Assembly: GCA_051867975.1 (NCBI GenBank)
Contig: JBJDZM010000010.1
Location: forward strand, 4,673 to 68,672
Length of the DNA: 64,000 nucleotides
From: SVTX01 sp051867975
Lineage (GTDB): Bacteria > Bacillota > Clostridia > Oscillospirales > CAG-272
Direction: 5' to 3'
Shown here: positions 9,677 through 17,554 of the stretch, piece by piece
How positions within the stretch are numbered: position 1 is the stretch's first letter
Layout of the letters: each line of letters starts with the position of its first letter
Notes under the pieces: generated by a model
What the model was told of the DNA's origin: nothing
Database searches by the model: none
The model's input: the letters and a program-made list of their open reading frames with translations, nothing else
Translations under genes and position numbers: made by a program

Positions 9677-10504
9677 TCATACGATAATCGTTTTAACTGC
9701 TTTCTCTAATTCAATTTTATTGTTGATAAAATAACCGATATGCCTCTCACATTCCGCTTCAAATTCTCGTATTTCCCTCATGCCGTTTACGAAGGTTGAG
9801 CTGATAACACCCATATGGTTTATCTTATTTACATTACAAAAACTACGGGATAATATGGCGCATGTTGAGCCGAGTCGGTAATGCTCTTTTATAATCATCT
9901 CAGCGGGAACCATTCCTTGTCCGAGCGAAGCAATTCCACCAAAGCCGTACGGTATATTCTTCTCTCGTATTTTCGTACACAGCCGTTCAACCGTTCCATC
10001 GGTTAACAGTTCAAACATGAACTTCTTTCCGTACCCCAAACTCAGGTCATTGAGCCCGATATGGATCGAGTCTATTCCGCCAAGACGCAATATTTCGTTC
10101 AGAATTTCCACAGACTCGGGCGTTTCAAGCAACAACATTGTCTTTGCGCGTCCGTTCACGGCTGAAAGAAATCGTTTTACCTCATCCACTGTTCTGAAAA
10201 ACGGAAGCATAACTATATCGGCGCCGTTTTCAATCGCCGTGCCGATTTCTTCTTCCGAAGAAACATATTCGTCCGTCGCATCATGAATAGGATTTACACG
10301 CACAAGCAATTCCGCAGTTGTAATAGCGTCGGAAATCACTTTGACGTCATCAAGTGTGTGGCGCGACTGAACGGTGTCCATGCCACCCTGACGCTCTGCC
10401 TTTCCAATATATTCAAGGTCAACAAAAATCCTATCCACACCAGCCGTCTCAGCAATTTGTGCAATTTCCGGGCGGTTGGTTATGTACATAAGCTTTAACG
10501 CCAT
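9677..10504 (-). CDS. HpcH/HpaI aldolase / citrate lyase family protein
   Basis: A 275-residue TIM-barrel enzyme of the HpcH/HpaI family. Family residues are visible in FVDLEY, the arginine of LLVRVNP, the metal-binding glutamate in LLLETPES and the aspartate in IGLNDLSLG. Members join pyruvate or a related keto acid to an aldehyde, or cleave the product, with a divalent metal. It is translationally coupled to the upstream sugar transferase (TAATG, 1-bp overlap). Next to the 2-hydroxyacid dehydrogenase it may supply a keto acid that is then reduced and attached to the glycan. That link is inference; the substrate is unknown. Confidence 0.82.
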   Translation of the reverse strand: MALKLMYITNRPEIAQIAETAGVDRIFVDLEYIGKAERQGGMDTVQSRHTLDDVKVISDAITTAELLVRVNPIHDATDEYVSSEEEIGTAIENGADIVMLPFFRTVDEVKRFLSAVNGRAKTMLLLETPESVEILNEILRLGGIDSIHIGLNDLSLGYGKKFMFELLTDGTVERLCTKIREKNIPYGFGGIASLGQGMVPAEMIIKEHYRLGSTCAILSRSFCNVNKINHMGVISSTFVNGMREIREFEAECERHIGYFINNKIELEKAVKTIIV

Positions 10505-11145
10505 TATTTATTTACCTTCTCTTTCTCTTCAGCTGTATCGGGATTTACAACCGTTGCCCCCGTATTTTCGTTGTATGCATTCGAAATTACTTTCCAAACA
10601 GTGAGCCACATTATCTTCAAATCCAGCCATAAAGATACGTGGTCAACATACCAAACATTCAGTTCTATTCGGCGATGCCACTCAACCTCTTTACGACCGT
10701 TCACCTGCGCCCAGCCTGTAATACCGGGGCGAACATCGAACATCCTGCGCTGTTCGTCTGTATACTCCTCAATCGGCCAAGGATGATATGTAAGGGGCGG
10801 GCGCGGTCCGACAAAGCTCATGGTTCCGACAAGGATATTAAAGAACTGAGGAATTTCGTCCAAACTCGTTTTGCGCAAAATATTTCCGACGCGGGTGACA
10901 CGAGGATCTCCTTTGCCCGAATACACTCCCGAGCCGTTTTGCTCAGCCCCTACACACATTGACCTGAATTTCCAAATCTCATAAACCTTACCCTTGTATC
11001 CGATTCGTTTCTGTTTAAAAAGAACCGGTCCGGGGGAATCAAGCTTTATTGCAATGGCAATGATAATCATTGGAATCGCACAAATTATCAGGCCGATCAA
11101 TGACAGAATGATATCGAATAATCTCTTGAAGAAATGCTTATACAT
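10504..11145 (-). CDS. initiating undecaprenyl-phosphate sugar phosphotransferase (EpsL/WcaJ C-terminal type)
   Basis: A 213-residue bacterial sugar transferase with one N-terminal membrane helix (residues about 10-33). The full catalytic signature is present: KFRSM, LDEIPQFFNILVGTMSFVGP and RPGITGWAQVNGR. Such monotopic enzymes move a sugar-phosphate from a UDP-sugar to undecaprenyl phosphate, the first committed step of glycan assembly. It is the first gene of the visible minus-strand cluster, preceded by GAGG about 8 bp before the ATG. It lacks the large N-terminal domain of WcaJ, as EpsL-type proteins do. UDP-sugar choice is not predictable. Confidence 0.92.
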   Translation of the reverse strand: MYKHFFKRLFDIILSLIGLIICAIPMIIIAIAIKLDSPGPVLFKQKRIGYKGKVYEIWKFRSMCVGAEQNGSGVYSGKGDPRVTRVGNILRKTSLDEIPQFFNILVGTMSFVGPRPPLTYHPWPIEEYTDEQRRMFDVRPGITGWAQVNGRKEVEWHRRIELNVWYVDHVSLWLDLKIMWLTVWKVISNAYNENTGATVVNPDTAEEKEKVNK

Positions 11146-11578
11146 AGTTTACCTCACATAAAATCATCAAAGTCATAAAGTGTACCATCAGTCGGTACGT
11201 ATACTCATTTCACTAACGGTATTTTTCATTTATTAAAATTGGTTTTTAAAGGATTTCCCGAACAGGAGAGCAAGCGAACCTTTTTCACGTTGTATCACAC
11301 AACTTAACGCAATTCTTCCGTGCGGTCAGATGGACAGCAGTCATCTTCACTGCTTTTCGGAGCATAGCAACGGCTGACTTGAACGCTTCCCTGTTGCCGT
11401 TCTGCGCGCAACGAGGTTCATTTAATCGAGCGACACTTCCTAAAGTCAAAGTTCATTCAAACTGTTCTCTTTTCTGTGCAAGCGCTCCGCTTTCGCAAGA
11501 AATCAGCACGGTTCAGAATGTGGCGAAGATTAGCACCATCAAACGGGGAAGATGACACATACACCCCCCGTTTGACTG
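11146..11578. other. gene-free stretch upstream of the polysaccharide cluster
   Basis: No convincing coding frame is present. A short inverted repeat GTACC/GGTAC occurs at 11182-11198. A second, TCAAACGGGG at 11539-11548 with CCCCGTTTGA at 11566-11575, lies just downstream of the tRNA-Arg 3' end. It has no clear U-tract, so it is not a textbook terminator. The middle (about 11240-11530) is mixed-composition DNA unlike the AT-rich genes next to it. It could be a leader region of the glycan operon or decayed sequence. Confidence 0.4.
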
Positions 11579-11655
11579 TGGCCTACCCGAACGGATTCGA
11601 ACCGTTGACCTTCAGAGTCGGAGTCTGACGCGCTATCCAGCTGTGCCACGGGTAG
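11579..11655 (-). tRNA. tRNA-Arg (anticodon CCG), CCA encoded
   Basis: A 77-nt cloverleaf on the minus strand. The acceptor stem is CTACCCG/CGGGTAG with discriminator G and an encoded CCA. The anticodon stem TCAGA/TCTGA encloses the loop CTCCGAC, giving anticodon CCG. The T-arm AACGG/CCGTT encloses TTCGAAT. The D-stem has one apparent A-C mismatch (GCAC with GCGC). It would read the arginine codon CGG. A promoter fits at 11750-11778. Confidence 0.92.
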
Positions 11656-11997
11656 ATATGTACCGTGAGGTGAAGATAATCAAAGGCATTTTTGCGCAAA
11701 TCACCCACGGTAACCGATGTCAATTGTGTAAAAAAGCACCTTGAAGTATATTCTATCACAAAACGAGCCGATTGTAAAGTAAAAATATCTTTTTTCTTTT
11801 AGAAAATATATAATAATTTGAAAAGTTTTAAAAAAATTTACAATATCGAGTCCCGTCGACATTTTTAGTAAAAAACCAAAGATCCGGCTAAGGTCAAAAG
11901 CCTTACCGTCGGCGGAAGCCCCCAAGACCCGAGTCGATACGGCAAGGCAGATGCGCGGCAGGACGCGAGCATTTCCCAAATCCCCAATAACGAAAAA
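11656..11997. other. intergenic stretch with tRNA-Arg promoter
   Basis: Apart from the promoter at 11750-11778 and the terminator that begins at 11998, nothing convincing is seen. A 92-codon minus-strand frame (11701-11979) has no recognisable motif, no good ribosome-binding site, and runs through the tRNA promoter, so it is not called as a gene. Confidence 0.4.
11750..11778 (-). promoter_or_regulatory. sigma-70-type promoter for tRNA-Arg
   Basis: On the minus strand TTTACA (11773-11778) and TAGAAT (11750-11755) are separated by 17 bp. The tRNA begins about 90 bp downstream. The same transcript could continue into the polysaccharide genes, since no strong terminator separates them. Confidence 0.5.
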
Positions 11998-12038
11998 ATC
12001 AGGACAAACCGACCGATCATCGGTCGGTTTGTCCTGAT
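11998..12038 (-). terminator. rho-independent terminator after the SDR gene
   Basis: A nearly perfect hairpin with half-site ATCAGGACAAACCGACCGAT is followed on the minus strand by a run of T. It lies 6 bp beyond the stop of the dehydrogenase gene at 12044. Confidence 0.92.
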
Positions 12039-12043
12039 GGGGT

Positions 12044-12844
12044 TTACCAGGTACGGGACTTCATCTCTTTGAACTGCGCAACGGTGGGAACGTGAGAGTT
12101 CAGACCGCCGTCCACGTTGACGATCTGTCCTGTGACATAAGTGCTTTCATCGGATGCGAGATATACGCACATATGTCCGATGTCCTCGGGACAACCGTAA
12201 CGGTTGACCATGATGTTGCTCAAGAAAATGTCCTTGAGAACCTGAGGAACATATGCCTCGTTCTGAGGTGTCACGATAAGACCGGGACGGACACAGTTGC
12301 AACGGATATTCTTCTTGCCACATTGCAGAGCGGTGTACTCGGTCAACTTATCAACGCCAGCCTTTGCGCATGCATATGCGGTGGAGCCGAGGTCACCCGA
12401 GCAGGATGCCATGGAGCCTATGTTGATAATGGAGCCGCCGCCGTTTTTCTCCATGTAAGGAAGAACGCACTTGGTGGCATAGAAGGTACCCCTGATATCG
12501 CTCTGGAAAATTGCGTCCCACATTTCCAAAGTCAGCTCTTCTACACTGCCGTCTTTAAGCGCAACGTTTGCGGCGTTGTTGACCAGAATGTCAATCTTGC
12601 CGTACTTTGCCTCAGTGTCAGCAAAAAGCTGCTCGATGCTCTCGATGGCGGTGATGTCCATGAAATGATAGCTTGCTTCTCCGCCTGCCTTCACGATCTC
12701 ATCTACGACCGCCTGTCCCTTTTCCTGTCTGCGTCCGCAGATGACGACCTTTGCGCCCTCAGCCGCATACAATTTTGCGATGCCGATTCCGATACCGCTC
12801 GTGGAGCCGGTAACGATGGCAACCTTGTCTTTTAATCTTTCCAT
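12044..12844 (-). CDS. short-chain dehydrogenase/reductase (SDR) family oxidoreductase
   Basis: A 266-residue classical SDR. The cofactor motif TGSTSGIGIG lies at about residues 13-22. NNAAN is seen near residue 91, the catalytic Ser in IGSMAS and YxxxK as YACAK near residues 158-162. The C-terminus VTGQIVNVDGG is typical. It reduces or oxidises a small hydroxy or keto substrate with NAD(P)H in the cytoplasm; the substrate is not predictable. It is a single-gene unit with AGGAGG before the ATG, its own promoter and a strong terminator. Higher GC than the polysaccharide genes suggests it is not part of that cluster. Confidence 0.9.
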   Translation of the reverse strand: MERLKDKVAIVTGSTSGIGIGIAKLYAAEGAKVVICGRRQEKGQAVVDEIVKAGGEASYHFMDITAIESIEQLFADTEAKYGKIDILVNNAANVALKDGSVEELTLEMWDAIFQSDIRGTFYATKCVLPYMEKNGGGSIINIGSMASCSGDLGSTAYACAKAGVDKLTEYTALQCGKKNIRCNCVRPGLIVTPQNEAYVPQVLKDIFLSNIMVNRYGCPEDIGHMCVYLASDESTYVTGQIVNVDGGLNSHVPTVAQFKEMKSRTW

Positions 12845-12903
12845 AATTCAACCTCCTGAATCATTCTTGATTTGTAATTTTTGATATCATGTTTTTAGTG
12901 TCA

Positions 12904-12928
12904 TTTCCGGAAACGGCTGATTCCGGAA
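12904..12928 (-). repeat. repeated TTCCGGAA palindrome in the SDR leader
   Basis: The self-complementary octamer TTCCGGAA occurs twice (905-912 and 921-928 within 12.9 kb) with 8 bp between. It lies between the promoter and the start codon of the SDR gene, so it may be an operator or a leader hairpin. No cognate regulator is adjacent. Confidence 0.45.
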
Positions 12929-12962
12929 ATCGTATGGATTACTTTGGTATAGACTACGTTAT

Positions 12963-12991
12963 ATTATAGCATATCTTTTGAAAAATAGCAA
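12963..12991 (-). promoter_or_regulatory. promoter of the SDR gene
   Basis: TTGCTA (12986-12991) and TATAAT (12963-12968) on the minus strand are separated by 17 bp, about 120 bp upstream of the ATG. The rest of the 348-bp intergenic stretch up to the tRNA-Gln holds no gene. Confidence 0.6.
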
Positions 12992-13145
12992 GATTTTTAA
13001 AAAATTTTTTTATAAGCGCTCTGCATATTTAAGAGGATATGTCCGGATTTGTATAAAAATATGATATTCATTGAATTTTTATTGATAAATCGGGGCATAT
13101 CTATTTACAACGAAGAAATTTTTTTGAAAAAGTTAAAATTAGGTA

Positions 13146-13174
13146 TTGACAACGGCAAGGATTTCTGCTATAAT
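13146..13174 (+). promoter_or_regulatory. consensus promoter of tRNA-Gln
   Basis: Perfect TTGACA (13146-13151), 17-bp spacer and perfect TATAAT (13169-13174). The tRNA starts 19 bp after the -10 box. Confidence 0.92.
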
Positions 13175-13192
13175 ACAGAACGTTGAAAATAT

Positions 13193-13268
13193 TGGGGCAT
13201 CGCCAAGCGGTAAGGCAACGGACTCTGACTCCGTCATTACCGGGGTTCGAATCCCTGTGCCCCAGCCA
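13193..13268 (+). tRNA. tRNA-Gln (anticodon CTG), CCA encoded
   Basis: A 76-nt cloverleaf. The acceptor stem is TGGGGCA/TGCCCCA, with discriminator G and encoded CCA. The anticodon stem ACGGA/TCCGT holds the loop CTCTGAC, giving anticodon CTG. The T-arm loop is TTCGAAT. It would read CAG. Confidence 0.95.
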
Positions 13269-13308
13269 AAAACATCAGAGAGGACGCTCGCGTCCTCTCT
13301 GATGTTTT
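13269..13308 (+). terminator. terminator of tRNA-Gln
   Basis: A perfect 18-bp stem (AAAACATCAGAGAGGACG and its complement) with a CTCG loop starts directly after the CCA end and finishes in TTTT. Confidence 0.93.
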
Positions 13309-13633
13309 AGCCTGACCTCACGATTCTGAACCCCCTCCGAATTGCCTGCAATTCGGATTAATTTGCGCTCAAAACCCTTAGACCGAGGTTATGCCTCGGC
13401 GCAAATGTGGGTTCTGAATCCCTGTGCCTCTAACCGTTTTAGTTCGAGCCTCACAATTTCTTCGAAGTTGATGATATACACGGCTTCACCGTGATGGGGA
13501 TGCGTAAGGCTAAAATCACTTTACAAACTAAAAATTTTTATAAAATACACAGCGTGAAGTCGAACTTTATCAAAGCCAACTTACTGTGAACCGGATATAA
13601 TAATTCCGGCAAGAAAGGAAAAGGAGAAAGCAA
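13309..13633. other. gene-free stretch with a partial tRNA-Gln 3' copy
   Basis: No coding frame is convincing. Positions 13409-13428 repeat the tRNA-Gln T-arm and acceptor 3' side (GGGTTC...GAATCCCTGTGCC) with one inserted base. Two small hairpins (CCGAATTG/CAATTCGG and CCGAGG/CCTCGG) lie between it and the tRNA. It may be a remnant attachment site or a decayed tandem tRNA. Confidence 0.5.
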
Positions 13634-14116
13634 ATGAATAGTGGAAACTTCTTGTCTGATGTATTGGAAACCTCCGCAGAAAAAGAGGAATCAGACCTGC
13701 CGCACAAAGAATTTGTTATGCGTACAGGTAAACTGTTAAAGATTTTATTGACAATTGCGGTAATTGCATCCTTTGGGATTGGCTTACCGATGTTTTTTCT
13801 GTTAGACCGTGGTATTGCGTTATTGTTGTTGATTCCGGGGGGCTGCGGCGCTTTGGTACTCCCTTCTCTGCTATCATATCGTTGTAAAGTTGATAAAATT
13901 TCCATAAAGGAAGAATATTGGGTTCTTTTCATTAAAGTCGAAAAGGAAGTTCTTTGGGATGATATTAAATTCAAGAAAGTCACAATCGGGAATAATAAAT
14001 CTATTAAGCTTTACGACGAAAACAAGAAAAAATTATTGTCATTTGACGGTGCAACCGTTGGATTTAATAGAATTGTCAAAATGGCAAATCGAAGCACAAT
14101 ACAAAAGTTGAAATAA
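13634..14116 (+). CDS. small membrane protein of unknown function
   Basis: A 160-residue protein with AAGGAG before the ATG. Residues 1-30 are acidic and cytoplasmic-looking. Two hydrophobic segments (about 33-57 and 60-82) form a membrane hairpin. The C-terminal 75 residues are rich in beta-strand-type alternation and lysine, like small bacterial PH-type domains. No catalytic motif is visible. It is a single-gene unit sharing a terminator with the convergent ABC permease. Function is unknown. Confidence 0.7.
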   Translation: MNSGNFLSDVLETSAEKEESDLPHKEFVMRTGKLLKILLTIAVIASFGIGLPMFFLLDRGIALLLLIPGGCGALVLPSLLSYRCKVDKISIKEEYWVLFIKVEKEVLWDDIKFKKVTIGNNKSIKLYDENKKKLLSFDGATVGFNRIVKMANRSTIQKLK

Positions 14117-14160
14117 TGCAACTTCCAAACACACAAACTATTTGAAAAACTCCTGTTTAC

Positions 14161-14205
14161 AAAAAACCGCCGTCGGCAAAATCGTGTTTCCGACGGCGGT
14201 TTTTT
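14161..14205. terminator. bidirectional terminator
   Basis: Hairpin AAAAAACCGCCGTCGG with its complement at 14190-14205, A-tract on one side and T-tract on the other. It serves the membrane-protein gene (plus) and the ABC permease operon (minus). Confidence 0.92.
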
Positions 14206-14223
14206 CGGTTCTATAGTAGTATG

Positions 14224-16794
14224 TTAATTGATTTCCTCCTTGAGAGTTTCCACGATGGAATCATCCTTTAACTTTGACACGGCATAAAGCATTGTTGCAC
14301 CGATAATTGCACACACGACAAGTATTACTCCGATATAAAGCGGTATATCGATCTCAAAGGGTATTGCACTTTGACCGACCGATTTATTCATGATGTAACT
14401 TATCCCTATACTCAAAAGCAAGCTTACAGGCAGAGCCCTTAATGCATAGAATACGCTTTCAAGACTAATGATTTTCCGAAAACCTTTCGGCGTGACTCCA
14501 ACGGACTTAAGCATTGCAAATTCTTTCTTACGCATAGCAATTCCGGTAGAGATTGTATTTATTATATTCGCTGTTGTAATTAGGGTAATGAGTACTATAA
14601 AACCGTAAATAAACACCTGCATAATAAAGGTAAATGCATTCATAGACTGCATACTTTCTACATAATCGCTGACGAAGATATACCCATAGTTGTTTTCATC
14701 CATAAGACTTTGAATTTTTTCGGTAACCTCGGCGTGCCAATTCGTTTCAATTCCCAAAAGATATACGCTATCATTTCTTTCGGTTTCATTTTTAAACACA
14801 TTATAATACTGTGTTACCGGAATATACAAAGATATTGCTTTTTCGGGATTTAAGGTGCAGGCATAAAACTTGGAATCATAATTTACAAAATCTTCTATTT
14901 CGATTTTAGAACTATCTAGAGCACTGATTGTAAATTCTGTGCCGAGTATTTTCTCGTTAAACACCTTTGATGAATTTTCTTTGTGTGCAATATTATTCAT
15001 GAGTAACGCCTTTGCACCGTCACCGTAGTATTTTGAACTGTCAATGGCGTTATTTTTGCAAAGTGTATTAAAGTCCTCGTCATCAATAATATTTACATAA
15101 AGTTGTGCTTTTGAACTAAAAAGGTTTTTATACGTAGATGTAAGGTAATCCGTATTAACAATAGGGTGATTTTCTTTGTCCTTACTCAATTCATTTAGTT
15201 TTTCATAGAAAAATAAAATGGAATAACTGTCATCTATCTCTGATATATTTTCAAGGTCTTTTTTAAAATCGTCCTTATGTGCATAATCTACCGATACCTG
15301 AATTTGGTATGGCATTTGGCTTTCCATTTCAATACTCATTGAAAAGAGTGAGCAAAAATAATTACAGCTTAAAAATAAAATAACCGAAAGCGCGATAGAA
15401 ACGGTTATAACCTTTGATTTTCTGCCGTTTCGTTTCAAATTTTTGTTTGCAAGCTCCCCTTCATAGCCGAATACCTTTCTGATAAGCTTTGATGATTTCA
15501 GTTTTTTAGCTTTAACCTTAATTTCATCCCTCTGTCTGATTGCGTCTATAGGTGTGATTTTTGACGCTTTGCGGGACGGAATAAACAGTGAAATAAAAAT
15601 AGTAATTACGCTGAAAACAACAATACCTATAATCGCCCATAGCGGAACTACTACGTCCATTTGCATATTGGAGTCACTCACCCCATTAAGCATACCTGAC
15701 TGTATAATTTTACTGCCTACTGCTTTGAGCGTAACACCGATTCCCAAAATACCCGCAAGAATACCCGTAGGAATACCGACAGCCCCTAAAATTGCTCCCT
15801 CAAAATAGACTGACAGTTTTTTCTGCACTTTGGTAGCACCCACCGACGCAAGCATTCCGAGATATCTTACACGCTCGGAAAGTGACATCGCAAAAGCATT
15901 ATAAATAAGTGCAACCGAGGCGATAATTATTATCACAAGCACGATCATCATCATAGGAAGCAGATCCATCAATATGCTGTCCTTGTCGAAGGAAAACGCG
16001 GTTTGAAGATATCTTTCATTTATGGAATATTCCGAAATTCCGTTTTCCCTGATGATATCCCTTACCGTGTCAAGGGATCTATAGTTTACATTTTTGAGTT
16101 CAATATATGCCTGTACCGTCTCGCCTGCCTGCGGAATTAATTTGTCCCTGTCAAAGCCCTGAACGATAGAAAATCCATCGGTGGCAGGATTGTCATGCAG
16201 AATAGCCGTGATCTTAAATTCCTTTTTGTCGGTACATTCAAACAACTCGTCGCCAAAATAGCTGCCTGAAAGAATTACAACCTTCTCACCGCTCTCTTCG
16301 TCGAAGAAATAACGGTATCCCGTAGGGATCGTGACGGTATCCCCGATTTTCCAATCAAGCTTATTCTTATCAATAAGACTCTGTTCCACTGCAATTTCAT
16401 GTTCATTTTGAGGAATTACGCCGTCATAATTTCCCGTGATCATCTGCTCAAGATTTACCTTGTCACCGGTATAAATGCTGCCTGTTCCCGTTCGGTCGGT
16501 GGTTCTGTTATCAAGACGGAATTGCAGTGTATTTTCTGCCCGGCGTAAGCCAACCCTTTCAATGCGGTCATCTTTTGTGAGTTTTTCAAGCTGTGATTCA
16601 TTAACCGTCAAAACAGCGTGTTGATGACCTTTTGTCAAAAGCTGAATCTCACCAAACAGGTTCATCAGAGAAGCCACGGCAACAAAAACCGCCGTGATCA
16701 TTGCAACCGAAACGCAAATTCCGAGAGTTGTAACGACCGTTCTGCTCTTGTTTTCTTTCAAATGCCGAAGAGTCAATCTGTTTACGATCTTCAT
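14224..16794 (-). CDS. FtsX-like ABC transporter permease
   Basis: An 856-residue permease. One N-terminal helix (about 20-42) is followed by a large extracytoplasmic domain to about residue 275. Then come a three-helix FtsX block (about 278-405), a further helix near 460-485, a second outside domain (about 490-730), and a last three-helix FtsX block to the end. This is the duplicated MacB/LolE-like layout, not the ten-helix BceB layout. It overlaps the ATPase gene by 4 bp (ATGA), so the pair is coupled. With the upstream regulator and kinase, the likely role is response to or removal of envelope stress or antimicrobial compounds; that is inference from context. Confidence 0.88.
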   Translation of the reverse strand: MKIVNRLTLRHLKENKSRTVVTTLGICVSVAMITAVFVAVASLMNLFGEIQLLTKGHQHAVLTVNESQLEKLTKDDRIERVGLRRAENTLQFRLDNRTTDRTGTGSIYTGDKVNLEQMITGNYDGVIPQNEHEIAVEQSLIDKNKLDWKIGDTVTIPTGYRYFFDEESGEKVVILSGSYFGDELFECTDKKEFKITAILHDNPATDGFSIVQGFDRDKLIPQAGETVQAYIELKNVNYRSLDTVRDIIRENGISEYSINERYLQTAFSFDKDSILMDLLPMMMIVLVIIIIASVALIYNAFAMSLSERVRYLGMLASVGATKVQKKLSVYFEGAILGAVGIPTGILAGILGIGVTLKAVGSKIIQSGMLNGVSDSNMQMDVVVPLWAIIGIVVFSVITIFISLFIPSRKASKITPIDAIRQRDEIKVKAKKLKSSKLIRKVFGYEGELANKNLKRNGRKSKVITVSIALSVILFLSCNYFCSLFSMSIEMESQMPYQIQVSVDYAHKDDFKKDLENISEIDDSYSILFFYEKLNELSKDKENHPIVNTDYLTSTYKNLFSSKAQLYVNIIDDEDFNTLCKNNAIDSSKYYGDGAKALLMNNIAHKENSSKVFNEKILGTEFTISALDSSKIEIEDFVNYDSKFYACTLNPEKAISLYIPVTQYYNVFKNETERNDSVYLLGIETNWHAEVTEKIQSLMDENNYGYIFVSDYVESMQSMNAFTFIMQVFIYGFIVLITLITTANIINTISTGIAMRKKEFAMLKSVGVTPKGFRKIISLESVFYALRALPVSLLLSIGISYIMNKSVGQSAIPFEIDIPLYIGVILVVCAIIGATMLYAVSKLKDDSIVETLKEEIN

Positions 16795-17474
16795 TTGAGA
16801 CGCACCTCATCTCTCGTGATCTTTCCGTCTTCAATCGAGATGATCCTGTCGGCTGAGAGCGCAATTTTTTCATCGTGTGTGATTATGATGACCGTTTGAT
16901 TTAATTCTTTGTTGAATTGTCTTAAAAGAGAAACGATCTCCTTGCTGTTTTCACTGTCAAGATTGCCCGTCGGTTCGTCTGCAAGCATAAGTGCCGGATT
17001 ATTTATGAGTGCTCTGCCAATGGATACTCTCTGCTGTTGACCGCCCGAAAGCTGATTCGGCAGATGCGTCAGCCTATTTGAAAGACCGAGTCTGTTTACA
17101 AGCGACTCGATCTGCTTCTTGTCCGGCTTTCTTCCGTCAAGAAGGAGCGGCAGCGTCAGATTTTCTTCTACGGTCAATATAGGGATTAAATTGTAAAACT
17201 GATATACAAGCCCGATCTGCCTGCGCCTGAAAATGGCAAGTGCGGTCTCATTGAGCTTTGAGATATCTACACCGCCGATAATCACACTTCCTGACGTTGC
17301 CGTGTCCACTCCTCCGAGAATATGCAGAAGCGTCGACTTTCCCGAGCCGGAAGGACCGATAATTGCAACAAATTCACCCTGTTCCACCGAGAAAGACACA
17401 TCATCAAGAGCCTTTACCATCGTGTCTCCCTTGCCATAAGTTTTTGATAAATGATTTACTTCAAGAATTTTCAT
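16791..17474 (-). CDS. ABC transporter ATP-binding protein (MacB/LolD type)
   Basis: An ATPase of 227 residues from the preferred ATG at 17474, which has GGAG 8 bp upstream. An earlier ATG at 17492 lies before that ribosome site. Walker A is GPSGSGKST, the signature is LSGGQQQR, and Walker B is LMLADEPTGNLD. The EPTGNLDSENS end is typical of the LolD/MacB/BceA group. It powers the permease encoded 4 bp overlapping downstream. It belongs to a four-gene minus-strand unit with the histidine kinase and response regulator, separated from the kinase by 80 bp. Confidence 0.92.
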   Translation of the reverse strand: MKILEVNHLSKTYGKGDTMVKALDDVSFSVEQGEFVAIIGPSGSGKSTLLHILGGVDTATSGSVIIGGVDISKLNETALAIFRRRQIGLVYQFYNLIPILTVEENLTLPLLLDGRKPDKKQIESLVNRLGLSNRLTHLPNQLSGGQQQRVSIGRALINNPALMLADEPTGNLDSENSKEIVSLLRQFNKELNQTVIIITHDEKIALSADRIISIEDGKITRDEVRLK

Positions 17475-17554
17475 ATGTTTATCTCCTTTCATGACTTCAT
17501 CATATCAAATCAAACTTACAGCTCGGTGACTTTTTTATTACAATTTTGTCACAG

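Noticed and set aside
11701..11979. A 92-codon minus-strand frame upstream of tRNA-Arg
   Set aside because: No ribosome site, no recognisable motif, and it overlaps the tRNA promoter; likely chance.
12092..12835. A 247-codon plus-strand frame opposite the SDR gene
   Set aside because: It is an antisense shadow of a clear SDR gene with cofactor and catalytic motifs, has no motif of its own and carries unusual composition.
13409..13428. A second complete tRNA
   Set aside because: Only the T-arm and 3' acceptor side are present; no D-arm or anticodon arm can be formed upstream.
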